From: Bergeyella zoohelcum ATCC 43767
Lineage (GTDB): Bacteria; Bacteroidota; Bacteroidia; Flavobacteriales; Weeksellaceae
DNA length: 64,000 nt
Direction: 5' to 3'
NCBI RefSeq assembly: GCF_000301075.1
Contig: NZ_JH932293.1
Location: 1,860,524-1,924,523, forward strand
The position numbers and the translations under genes are program-made. Under the pieces are notes generated by a model. The model worked only from the letters and a program-made list of their open reading frames with translations, was not told where the DNA came from and searched no databases. Positions within the stretch are counted from its first letter, which is position 1; each line of letters opens with the position of its first letter. Shown here piece by piece: positions 38,906 to 47,051 of this stretch.

Positions 38906-40051
38906 TTATATTTCTTCGCTCCAAACCACTCGTTTTACATAATCGGTGTAGGAAATGATAATTCGCACCATTTTCTCCGACACATTAGGCATAGAATAGT
39001 CCGCAACGGAGCGGAAATTGCGTTGTTCGCCTATTTTTTGAGTTTGCAGCTGAACCAATCCCTGCAAAATTCGTTCCTTTGATAACCCTACCATCATCAC
39101 ACTTGCCTCTTCCATTGCCTCTGGACGCTCGTGTGCCTGACGAATATTCAACGCTCTGAAATTCAATATAGAAGATTCTTCCGAAATGGTTCCAGAATCC
39201 GACAATACAGCAAAGGCGTGCATCTGCAAAGCGTTGTAATCGTGAAAACCTAAAGGCTTCAAAAACCGAATATTAGAATGCATCTCCACTTTCATTTTAT
39301 CGATCATATTTTGGGTACGAGGATGCGTAGAGACAATCACTGGGTAATTATATTTCTCTGCGATAGCATTAAGGGAGTCCATCAGCCCTCGGAAATTCTT
39401 CTCCGAATTGATATTTTCCTCTCTATGAGACGAAACTACAAAGAATTTTCCTTTTTCTAAATTCAATTTCTCCAAAACATTAGACGACTTGATTTGAGGT
39501 AAATAATAATTTAACACCTCAAACATTGGCGAACCTGTTTTAATAATTCTATCTGCCGGCAGCCCTTCTCTCAATAAATATTCCCTTGCAATATCAGAAT
39601 ATGTGAGATTGATATCTGCCGTATGATCTACAATCTTCCGATTGGTTTCTTCGGGTACTCTTTGATCAAAACAGCGATTCCCTGCTTCCATATGAAAAAT
39701 AGGAATATGTCTTTTCTTTGCTGGAATAGCACACAAGCAAGAGTTAGTATCCCCAAGCACCAAAAAAGCGTCGGGCTTTAATGCTTCCAAAAGTGGGTCT
39801 ATTTTTATCAAAATATTTCCTACCGTTTCGGTGGCAGTTTTCCCTGCTGCTTCTAGAAAATAATCCGGTTTACGAAGCCCTAAATCTTCAAAAAATATTT
39901 GATTCAGCTCGTAATCATAATTTTGTCCTGTATGTACAATGATATGTTCCACCGCTTCAGAGGCATCTAAAGCAGATAACACTCTTGATAGTCTAATAAT
40001 CTCGGGACGGGTACCCACCACCGTCATTACTTTTAATTTTTTCATATTCAT
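38906..40051 (-). CDS. fnlC: UDP-N-acetyl-L-talosamine 2-epimerase FnlC/WbjD (UDP-GlcNAc 2-epimerase family)
   Basis: Last step of UDP-N-acetyl-L-fucosamine synthesis, C2 epimerisation. It has 381 residues. GTRPEIIRLSRVL, HTGQNYDYELNQIFF, LGDTNSCL, HMEAGNRCFD, VVSSHREENIN and SDSGTISEESSIL follow the 2-epimerase fold; the HMEAGNR and SGTISEE contexts match the WbjD/CapG subgroup. An alternative ATG two codons in is equally good. It lies 5 nt before wbuB. The four-helix-bundle gene separates it from fnlB. Confidence 0.93.
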   Translation of the reverse strand: MNMKKLKVMTVVGTRPEIIRLSRVLSALDASEAVEHIIVHTGQNYDYELNQIFFEDLGLRKPDYFLEAAGKTATETVGNILIKIDPLLEALKPDAFLVLGDTNSCLCAIPAKKRHIPIFHMEAGNRCFDQRVPEETNRKIVDHTADINLTYSDIAREYLLREGLPADRIIKTGSPMFEVLNYYLPQIKSSNVLEKLNLEKGKFFVVSSHREENINSEKNFRGLMDSLNAIAEKYNYPVIVSTHPRTQNMIDKMKVEMHSNIRFLKPLGFHDYNALQMHAFAVLSDSGTISEESSILNFRALNIRQAHERPEAMEEASVMMVGLSKERILQGLVQLQTQKIGEQRNFRSVADYSMPNVSEKMVRIIISYTDYVKRVVWSEEI

Positions 40052-40210
40052 TTTTTTAAAGGAAAAAGGAAAAAGTTTAAAGGAAAAAGGAATTGTTGAT
40101 TTAATATATTTATCAGAAGTATTTAAATTTACGACTCAATGATAATCAATTAAATAAAATAATTTATTTTTATCGATAACTACAAATACTTAACAATACC
40201 AGGAAAAAAA

Positions 40211-40228
40211 TCACATACTTTTTACTTC
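40211..40228. repeat. Direct repeat flanking the four-helix-bundle gene, left copy
   Basis: Identical 18-bp motif to 40636-40653. A second, imperfect pair (AAGGAAAAAG...GTTTAAAGG) lies at about 40067-40091 and 40604-40629 in the same relative order. Confidence 0.75.
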
Positions 40229-40242
40229 TCTCTTTTTACTTT

Positions 40243-40587
40243 TCATCCTCTCGCCTTTTTTACTATCGCTCCTAAAATATTTTTAATTTCTTTTAATTCC
40301 TGAATAATTTCTTCAATTTCTAAATTAGTGTTTTCCACTTCTTTTATAAGCCTTAACCAATAATTAGTTTCTCGTGCCTCTTTGAGTGAGATGTTCACTT
40401 TATTAACAAAATCAGATTTAGAAGAACCTGCTTGTGCTTCTTCATAATTTGCACCAATTGAAGTAACTGCTCTTATCAATTGATTTTTAACCACCTTCAT
40501 CTCTGTGGTATTAGAAAGATCTCTTGATAGTTTAATAACCCTCACAGCAAAATCAAAAAATCGTTGTAATAAATCATTATCTTTCAT
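40243..40587 (-). CDS. Four-helix-bundle protein (23S rRNA intervening-sequence family)
   Basis: A 114-residue all-helical protein starting MKDNDLLQRFFDFAVR (ATG 40587; ten more open codons upstream are rejected). The pattern VVKNQLIRAVTSIGANYEEAQAG ... ISLKEARETNYWLRLI is the S23/IVP family signature. Family members occur in rRNA intervening sequences and as orphan inserts. The function is unknown. It interrupts the fnl operon and is bracketed by direct repeats, so it looks like an inserted unit. No transposase is visible. Confidence 0.93.
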   Translation of the reverse strand: MKDNDLLQRFFDFAVRVIKLSRDLSNTTEMKVVKNQLIRAVTSIGANYEEAQAGSSKSDFVNKVNISLKEARETNYWLRLIKEVENTNLEIEEIIQELKEIKNILGAIVKKARG

Positions 40588-40635
40588 TACTAATCTTTTA
40601 CTGAAGGAAAAAGACAAAAGTTTAAAGGGAAAAAT

Positions 40636-40653
40636 TCACATACTTTTTACTTC
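40636..40653. repeat. Direct repeat flanking the four-helix-bundle gene, right copy
   Basis: Same 18 bp as 40211-40228, 425 bp away in the same orientation. It is followed by a pyrimidine-rich tract of ACTTTTT repeats running to about 40691. Confidence 0.75.
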
Positions 40654-40688
40654 CCACTTTTTACTTTTTACTTTTTACTTTTCACTTT

Positions 40689-41819
40689 TTACTTTATAAC
40701 CTCTACTTCCTCAAAATAAGTATCTGCATCTTCTGGATTATACGGTTCGTTGATCCAAAAAATGGTATAAAGCTCTTCTTCTCCTATGTTTTTAATGTTA
40801 TGCGTGTACCATATCGGCATATCTACATAAGCAGGTTCATTACCATCCAAATAGAAATCCAATACTTCTTCGGTGCCTATTTTTCGTAGCTGAATTAGAG
40901 CTTTTCCTTTGATTACCGCAAACCTTTCTATTTTTCTAGTGTGGTAATGGTTACCTCTTGTAATCCCTGGTACTGTGGTGGAAAACGAACATTGCCCACC
41001 AATTCCCAAACGAATGACTTCTACAAAAGCCCCTCTAGGGTCTGTATGTTGGGTAAATTTTACTGGAAAATGCGTTGCATAATCCATATAGGAACGATAG
41101 GTATTGAATAAATTAAGCTCGAAAGGAGTGTTTAAAGCAGGTATTTCACCTTTTTCAAAATATTTTGCCTTGTATTCTTCTAACAATGCCAAAACCTCCG
41201 ATACTTTTTTCACCGCAGTAGGCTCCACAAAATATTGTGCCTTGCTCTCCCCTTTTCGGATTTCTTTTAAAATCACAGCAACCAATTCCTGTACATATAT
41301 CAATTTTACTTCGCCATCATTTGCAACAGTAGGCGTTTGATTATGTGCGAGTTGATAACAAAAAGTCGCAATAAATGAATTATAAAACGGCTTACCAAAC
41401 GCACCAAAAACATTCGGAATGATAAGTCCTGTAACTTTTCCACCGTTCGTATTTGCCCAATTTACCAATGCCTCTCTGCCCTCTTTTTTAGACTTCCCAT
41501 AAAGATTATCCCGCTCCTCCTGCGTAGAAGAAGAAATTAGGATATGTGCTTTCGAGCCTGTTCTTTCCAAAGCTGCTATCAACTTATTAACCAAACCTAC
41601 ATTGGTTTCGTAAATGACTTGCTCGCTTTCGTGACGATTCATCGCTGCCAGATGCACAATCACATCACACTGAGAGACAAAGGCGTCTAATTCATTTTCA
41701 TTCTCGAAAATAGATTTATTATAAGGCACTCTTTCAAACTCTTCTGTAAAAAGCCCTAATGTATGATATAGATGCTTTCCCACAAACCCCTCTTGCCCTG
41801 TAATTCCTATTTTTTTCAA
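40689..41819 (-). CDS. fnlB: FnlB/WbjC/CapF bifunctional epimerase-reductase
   Basis: Middle enzyme of the UDP-L-FucNAc pathway (C3 epimerisation and C4 reduction). It has 376 residues. The N-terminal SDR domain begins GITGQEGFVGKHL and has VHLAAMNRHES and the catalytic Y-G-K-S-K segment (LYGKSKKEG). The C-terminal zinc cupin, residues ~255-370, has GNHYHTRKIERFAVIKG and TIFWINEPYNPED. This two-domain layout is specific to the CapF group. It lies between the WxcM-like cupin gene (68-nt gap) and the four-helix-bundle insert. Confidence 0.95.
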   Translation of the reverse strand: MKKIGITGQEGFVGKHLYHTLGLFTEEFERVPYNKSIFENENELDAFVSQCDVIVHLAAMNRHESEQVIYETNVGLVNKLIAALERTGSKAHILISSSTQEERDNLYGKSKKEGREALVNWANTNGGKVTGLIIPNVFGAFGKPFYNSFIATFCYQLAHNQTPTVANDGEVKLIYVQELVAVILKEIRKGESKAQYFVEPTAVKKVSEVLALLEEYKAKYFEKGEIPALNTPFELNLFNTYRSYMDYATHFPVKFTQHTDPRGAFVEVIRLGIGGQCSFSTTVPGITRGNHYHTRKIERFAVIKGKALIQLRKIGTEEVLDFYLDGNEPAYVDMPIWYTHNIKNIGEEELYTIFWINEPYNPEDADTYFEEVEVIK

Positions 41820-41887
41820 AACAATACTATTTAAAATTTTTCGAAATCAAATATACCCTTATTAACATAAAAATGCAAGATATTATT

Positions 41888-42400
41888 CTATAAATTTTTC
41901 TTTTCTCTTGCTTCAAAATATTCCAACGGAAAACGATATTCATCTTGCACTTCGCCCAACAGATAATCCGCTAAAACCAATAACTTAGCACCTGCCTCCA
42001 AAGCCTGAATGGCTGTAATACATCCTGCTGGAATGTGCAAATAGGTCAAATGCTCATCAGTAAGATGAAAGACTTTTTTTTCTAAATTTTTGGATGGATG
42101 CTGAAAATCATCCACTTTTATTACCGAAATTTGAAAACTTCCTTTCACGCAGGCAAACCACCTTTGTTCGATTTGATGTCCTTGCCACCCACGAATAAAA
42201 TCCGTAGAATGATTTTCTATGGTATAAATCCTCTTGATTTGCGAGGCATCAAAATCATTATTAAAAGTGATGGTTCCTCTTTCGTCTGTATGCTTTTTAC
42301 CTACATAGAGCATAGAAATTTGAGAGTAGATATTAGATTTTTGAAAATCCGAAATAGAAGTTTCACTTTGTAATTTCAGATTTTTATTGTATTTATTCAT
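41888..42400 (-). CDS. WxcM-like cupin (sugar-nucleotide epimerase/isomerase-like)
   Basis: A 170-residue single cupin of the WxcM/FdtA-like group: KHTDERGTITFNNDF, GWQGHQIEQRWFACVKGSFQI, HIPAGCITAIQALEAGAKLLVLAD. RmlC-like cupins act as 3,4-ketoisomerases or 3,5-epimerases on keto-sugars. Here the catalytic His-Asp pair is not clear, so the role is open; it may act on a FucNAc-pathway intermediate. The first ~30 residues are not conserved-looking, so the true start may be further in. Its ATG overlaps the restored end of the four-helix-bundle frame. Confidence 0.85.
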   Translation of the reverse strand: MNKYNKNLKLQSETSISDFQKSNIYSQISMLYVGKKHTDERGTITFNNDFDASQIKRIYTIENHSTDFIRGWQGHQIEQRWFACVKGSFQISVIKVDDFQHPSKNLEKKVFHLTDEHLTYLHIPAGCITAIQALEAGAKLLVLADYLLGEVQDEYRFPLEYFEAREKKNL

Positions 42401-42741
42401 TGCTCAACAACTTTTTCCTGTATTTAATTAATCCATTCAACAATTTAGCTATTTCTTCTACTTCTTTTTGAACACTTTCTAATTCGCTCTCATTTATATA
42501 ACCGATATTTTTTGGCAATAATCAATTGTGTATCTAACTCCATCAAACTTCCCAACGCAATATACAAGAAACGAATATATTCTTTATCAGAATCCTTAGC
42601 TGCACCCTCTGGAATATTTGAAGGGATAGAAACAAACGCTGTACGCAATTGATTTGTAAGACCATAAATCTCATTTGAAAGGAATTTATTGGTCAATTGA
42701 TAGATTTTTGTTACTAAATCCATCGATTTTTTCCCATACAT
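42393..42741 (-). pseudogene. Four-helix-bundle protein gene with a frameshift
   Basis: The main frame (start 42741) encodes 83 residues: MDLVTKIYQLTNKF ... LRTAFVSIPSNIPEGAA ... ALGSLMELDTQLIIAK, an S23/IVP-family protein, then stops early at 42490. Family members have about 115 residues. Removing one base from the run of six T at 42508-42513 (plus strand) restores a frame with NIGYINESELESVQKEVEEI and a stop at 42393. The break is a 1-bp homopolymer insertion: mutation, sequencing error or slippage switch. Confidence 0.85.
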
Positions 42742-42801
42742 TCAACCTCTTGTATATCATAAATTCACTTCTTGTTTTCTATTCTCCATTCTCCCCACTC
42801 T

Positions 42802-43836
42802 CTAATACGGATACTGCATCACATCTTCGCCAAAAATTTCTTTTCTAATAAGTGGAAGTTTAGAAATAAGTTGTTTGAGCCCTTCTACGCCTTGCTGCTC
42901 TGTATTATGGGAATGATAATCCTCTATTTTAGAAATATCTTCTTTGCCTTCGGAGAAATATTTAGCGTAATTCAAATCTCTATTATCGGCAGGAATGCGA
43001 TAAAAATCCCCCATATCTTCTGCCTTCATCATTTCTTCTCGGGTACAAAGGGTTTCATAGAGTTTTTCCCCGTGTCGGGTTCCAATGATTTTTACGGGCA
43101 CTTCTTTCCCTGTGAGTGCTATCAAGGCTTTAGCCAAATCACCGATGCTTCCTGCGGGGGCTTTATTGACGAACAAATCTCCAGAATTTCCGTTTTCAAA
43201 AGCAAACAAGACCAAGTCCACCGCATCTTCCAATGACATAAAAAATCTGGACATATTAGGATCTGTAATAGTGATAGGCTCTCCCTTTTGAATCTGATTT
43301 AGAAACAATGGAATCACAGAACCTCGAGAAGCCATTACATTCCCATATCTCGTCAAGCAAACCACTGTCTCTGTTAGATTTCTAGCCTCTGCTACAGCTA
43401 CTTTTTCCATCATTGCCTTAGAAATTCCCATAGCATTGATAGGGTAAGCAGCTTTGTCGGTAGAAAGACAAATTACTTTTTTCACTCCATTAGCGGCCGC
43501 TGCCCGAATCACATTTTGGGTACCTATCACATTGGTTTTCACAGCTTCCATAGGAAAAAACTCACAAGAAGGCACCTGCTTGAGTGCAGCAGCATGAAAA
43601 ACATAGTCCACCCCTCTGGTAGCAGGTTCTACAGAATTATAATCCCGAACATCTCCTATATAATATTTTATTTTATCGTTTTTGTAGAGGTTTCTCATAT
43701 CGTCTTGCTTTTTCTCGTCTCGAGAAAAAACGCGAATTTCCTTGAAATGGTCGGTTTGTAAAAAACGGTTGAGCACCGCAGTTCCAAACGAACCCGTACC
43801 TCCTGTAATGAGAAGTGTTTTATTTTTTATTTTCAT
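42802..43836 (-). CDS. fnlA: UDP-GlcNAc 4,6-dehydratase/5-epimerase FnlA (WbjB/CapE)
   Basis: First enzyme of UDP-L-FucNAc synthesis: inverting 4,6-dehydration of UDP-GlcNAc. It has 344 residues. The NAD(P) motif TGGTGSFG is at 11-18, followed by HAAALKQVP and STDKAAYPINAMGISKAMMEK. In the latter, the usual Tyr of Y-x3-K is replaced by Met136 with Lys140, the hallmark of inverting dehydratases (PseB/CapE/WbjB). RHGEKLYETL is the substrate-binding segment. It overlaps the next upstream GT4 gene by 17 nt. Confidence 0.96.
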   Translation of the reverse strand: MKIKNKTLLITGGTGSFGTAVLNRFLQTDHFKEIRVFSRDEKKQDDMRNLYKNDKIKYYIGDVRDYNSVEPATRGVDYVFHAAALKQVPSCEFFPMEAVKTNVIGTQNVIRAAAANGVKKVICLSTDKAAYPINAMGISKAMMEKVAVAEARNLTETVVCLTRYGNVMASRGSVIPLFLNQIQKGEPITITDPNMSRFFMSLEDAVDLVLFAFENGNSGDLFVNKAPAGSIGDLAKALIALTGKEVPVKIIGTRHGEKLYETLCTREEMMKAEDMGDFYRIPADNRDLNYAKYFSEGKEDISKIEDYHSHNTEQQGVEGLKQLISKLPLIRKEIFGEDVMQYPY

Positions 43837-44992
43837 TTATTAGTAATTTTAAAATCTCATTGATATATTTCTGAGGAGTGAAGTGTTCATTATAATAAGC
43901 TATTGCATTTTTCGATTTTTGACTGTATTCCTTATCATTATCCAAACAATGCAACACAACATTGGCTATCTGATGAGGGGATTTAGGCTCTACAAAATAA
44001 CCATGATTAGGATTAACCATCATAGGTATAAGCCTATAAGGTGTAACAATAGGAACACAGCCATACGCTAATGCTTCTAATACAGCTACAGGCTGACCTT
44101 CATTAATATAATAACTAGGTAAAATAAAAAAATGAGCTTTCTGAAAGTATTCAGCTTTTTTCATGTCATACAATCCTTCAAAATACTCTATATCATTCTC
44201 CAGACCAAATTCTTTTAGCTTTCTTGTAAATCTATCCTTAGCTTCTTGTGAACTTTGACAAATCGTATCTTCTACATCTTCCAAAAATTTTCCAGAAAAA
44301 ACAAGTTTTATTGGTATTTTGTATTGATTCTTTAATAGATTTCCAGCTTCTAATACATCCCAAAAGCCCTTTCCCTCAATCATATTACTCAGATAAAAAA
44401 GCATAACAGGTTTTTTCAGCTGTTTCGATTTTACTTCATGTACTATCTTCTGAGGCAAACCATTAGGAATTACTTTTACTTTTTTTTCAAAGTCTTTCAC
44501 AAATTTCAACTGCTGTTTGGTATAATCTCCTTCTACTATAAAAACATCTGTCTTCTCTATCGTTTTTTTTATCCTTCTTTTCATATTATCAGATTGGGCT
44601 TTATAAAAATTTTCGTAATTAGCTCCAAACTGGTGAGCAATGACTTTTCTTTTAAAAAATTTTGATAAATTAACAAAAATATAATCCCTCAAAAATCCAA
44701 CTTTAGACTGAGAAGTATTAATATATACAGGAGCTTTTGGATTCATAATGAGTGCAAACAGTAACTTAACCATTGCAATAACATTATCTATAAGTTTTAT
44801 ATAACTAAATTTTCCTGATACTCTTATATCTGAAAAATTCTTGTGCACAGACAACCCAAAATCAACCAAAACAGGCTTCATTTCTTTTTGCTGTTTCAAA
44901 TAATCATACAAAAGCTGAAACATCATGGTTTGACCATTAACCACTTTATTATTTTGAGTACTTGCCCCTATGGTAATTATTTTGTTTGCCAT
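43820..44992 (-). CDS. Glycosyltransferase, GT4 family
   Basis: A 390-residue GT-B protein. The N-terminal ASTQNNKVVNGQTMMFQLL loop and the C-terminal VMLFYLSNMIEGKGFWDVLEAG and LPSYYINEGQPVAVLEALAYG carry the GT4 signature (E in NEGQP, second E in VLEAL). It adds a sugar of the FucNAc-containing unit. It overlaps fnlA by 17 nt and follows the beta-helix gene by 14 nt. Confidence 0.92.
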   Translation of the reverse strand: MANKIITIGASTQNNKVVNGQTMMFQLLYDYLKQQKEMKPVLVDFGLSVHKNFSDIRVSGKFSYIKLIDNVIAMVKLLFALIMNPKAPVYINTSQSKVGFLRDYIFVNLSKFFKRKVIAHQFGANYENFYKAQSDNMKRRIKKTIEKTDVFIVEGDYTKQQLKFVKDFEKKVKVIPNGLPQKIVHEVKSKQLKKPVMLFYLSNMIEGKGFWDVLEAGNLLKNQYKIPIKLVFSGKFLEDVEDTICQSSQEAKDRFTRKLKEFGLENDIEYFEGLYDMKKAEYFQKAHFFILPSYYINEGQPVAVLEALAYGCVPIVTPYRLIPMMVNPNHGYFVEPKSPHQIANVVLHCLDNDKEYSQKSKNAIAYYNEHFTPQKYINEILKLLINENKK

Positions 44993-45006
44993 ATTAGATA
45001 ATAATG

Positions 45007-46197
45007 TTATTTCTGCTGGTAAAAAATATTATTAATTGAAGACAAATTATCTACAGGCATCCCATCTTCTTTCAAAAAGATTTTAGAATTTTTGTCTGTA
45101 TTAGATTGTATGGTAATTCCTCCTTTATCTGTCCAATTATTTTCAAAAAAAATCTTAGCTCTTCCTGATATGAGTATGGTGTTTTTCCTATTTTGTTCAA
45201 AATGAGAATCTCTGACACTAAAGTTTTCTACATTCCCTTTAAATTCCAGCCCGATATCATTATATTCAAAAATAGAATTGTAAATTTTAGAAGAAAATAT
45301 GCCATGACTTCCTCCAGTTTTTCCATCCACCAGCATCCCCGTTTTACAATGAGCTACCCATATCCTATCCAATGTAGTAGTGGTAGAAGGGCCTGTTCCA
45401 GCAGCATCTTCGTAATGTATCCCTACTCCAGAAGAGCCAAAAATCTTCACATTTTCTATCTTTAAGTTAACGGAAAGTCTAATGATTATCCCAGTATCTG
45501 TCCCTTTACCCGAGAGGTTCATTATCCTTACATCTTTTATTAAGGAGCCTGTGGCTTGCTGTAATTCTATTCCGCCTTGTGTTAAAGTAATATGCTCCAC
45601 AATCACATTTTCTGAAGCTATCTGCTCTATTCCATTTTTACCAAAACCCTGAATATTAGTGAATAGTATTTTGGGAGTTTTCGCATGAATAATAGTACTC
45701 ACTACAGATTCTCCTCTCAGGGTGATTCCATTCGGTAGTTTAATCGTTTCACTCACAATATATTTTCCAGCTGGAAAATACAAAGTAAACCCTGCATACA
45801 CATTCCCTCCGCTAAGTGGATAGCCCTTGTATATTCTGGATAATACTTCTATAGCTTTTTTTACAGCTTGAGTATCATCTGTACCTTTATCATTTTTATC
45901 TCCATTTCCTTTTGCTCCGAACCATTTTACATTCACCATTCCTTGTATAGGAAGAATTCTTTTGTAAAAATTCTCTCCTTCACTGATGTATATTACCCCA
46001 TCACATTTTTCTTTCGTCATAGGAGACGCATCTGCAAAAAAATCAACTTTTTCGTACTGACTCTTTTCAAAAGTATAAATATCTTGCTTCTCTATCACCT
46101 GCTGAGCTCTCACGGAAGAAAATAATGAAGCGTAAGCAATAATGAAAAGAAAATTTACTTTAAACGCATGAGTCCAAATCTTGTATAGTCTGCTCAT
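45007..46197 (-). CDS. Secreted right-handed beta-helix protein (pectate-lyase-3 type)
   Basis: Predicted exported polysaccharide-binding or -cleaving protein of about 396 residues. The start at 46197 (MSRLYKIW) precedes a hydrophobic signal segment ending SSVRAQQ; an ATG four codons upstream is possible. VKWFGAKGNGDKNDKGTDDTQAV (mid-residues ~85-110) opens a pectate-lyase-3/GH28-like beta-helix, with repeated rungs to the C-terminus. It overlaps the upstream GT2 gene by about 38 nt. Such proteins in capsule loci may be glycan lyases or tailspike-like modifiers; the catalytic residues are not certain. Confidence 0.85.
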   Translation of the reverse strand: MSRLYKIWTHAFKVNFLFIIAYASLFSSVRAQQVIEKQDIYTFEKSQYEKVDFFADASPMTKEKCDGVIYISEGENFYKRILPIQGMVNVKWFGAKGNGDKNDKGTDDTQAVKKAIEVLSRIYKGYPLSGGNVYAGFTLYFPAGKYIVSETIKLPNGITLRGESVVSTIIHAKTPKILFTNIQGFGKNGIEQIASENVIVEHITLTQGGIELQQATGSLIKDVRIMNLSGKGTDTGIIIRLSVNLKIENVKIFGSSGVGIHYEDAAGTGPSTTTTLDRIWVAHCKTGMLVDGKTGGSHGIFSSKIYNSIFEYNDIGLEFKGNVENFSVRDSHFEQNRKNTILISGRAKIFFENNWTDKGGITIQSNTDKNSKIFLKEDGMPVDNLSSINNIFYQQK

Positions 46198-47047
46198 ATC
46201 TTTTTGCATTTTTTAAATAAATATCTACTTTTCTATTATTTTTCATCAGTTTTGATATTTTAGCCAGCACTTGATAAGTCTTAATTTTTTGATATACCTT
46301 TTGCTTAAAATTAATATTATATTTTGAACAATAATATTTAAAAGATTTTATAGTCTCTTGAAATGAAAAATCTGAAACCTCCTCCCTATCATCAATTAAA
46401 TGCCTATAAATCATATCTTTATTAAAAGAAATACGATATTTTTTCTTTAATATCCTTTTAGTAATATCGGGTTCTTCATAATACATGAAAATACGCTCAT
46501 CAAAAGCTCCCGCTTCAAAAAATTTTTTCTTATCAAAAAACAAAAAAGCTCCCGATAAATAATATTGGCTAGGGTTATAAATATTCAATTTATTGAGCAA
46601 TAACATCCACAAAGTGGAAAAAAAATAATATTCTGATTCTGGGTAAGTATAAAAAGAAATATTCCTTCCGCCTAATTGCTTTCCTCCCAACATTGCTAAG
46701 GTATTATCTTTATTGAAAGCATCCATTGCCATTCTAAAAATAGGCTTTTGCAATACTATATCTGGATTCATCACTGCCACAATACTTCCTTTTGCTGCCT
46801 TAATTCCCACATTATTACCTTGGCCGTAACCTAAGTTCTCATTTTTAATATACTTTACAGAAAAACTACTCTTATAAGTACGAACAAAAGTTTCTATTTC
46901 TTGTGCTTCCTGTGGAGGACTGTTATCCACGATAATCACTTCTAACTGACCATTATCTAAATCATTATACTCTGAGATAGACGCAAGACATCCCTTTAAA
47001 AGAGATATGGATTTATATGCAACAATAATAATGGATAACATATTCAA
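46160..47047 (-). CDS. Glycosyltransferase, GT2 family (rhamnosyltransferase-like)
   Basis: A 295-residue GT-A enzyme: SIIIVAYKSISLLKGCL, VIIVDNSPPQ, metal motif AVMNPDIVL (DxD replaced by N-P-D, as in many rhamnosyltransferase-like GT2 proteins), and FMYYEEPDITKRILKKKY. It adds one sugar of the first polymer. It lies 4 nt after the polymerase gene. Confidence 0.9.
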   Translation of the reverse strand: MNMLSIIIVAYKSISLLKGCLASISEYNDLDNGQLEVIIVDNSPPQEAQEIETFVRTYKSSFSVKYIKNENLGYGQGNNVGIKAAKGSIVAVMNPDIVLQKPIFRMAMDAFNKDNTLAMLGGKQLGGRNISFYTYPESEYYFFSTLWMLLLNKLNIYNPSQYYLSGAFLFFDKKKFFEAGAFDERIFMYYEEPDITKRILKKKYRISFNKDMIYRHLIDDREEVSDFSFQETIKSFKYYCSKYNINFKQKVYQKIKTYQVLAKISKLMKNNRKVDIYLKNAKRYEQTIQDLDSCV

Positions 47048-47051
47048 TAAA

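Noticed and set aside
40621-40691. ACTTTTT-repeat tract as a possible origin or recombination site
   Set aside because: Short low-complexity spacer sequence only, without DnaA boxes or dyad symmetry.
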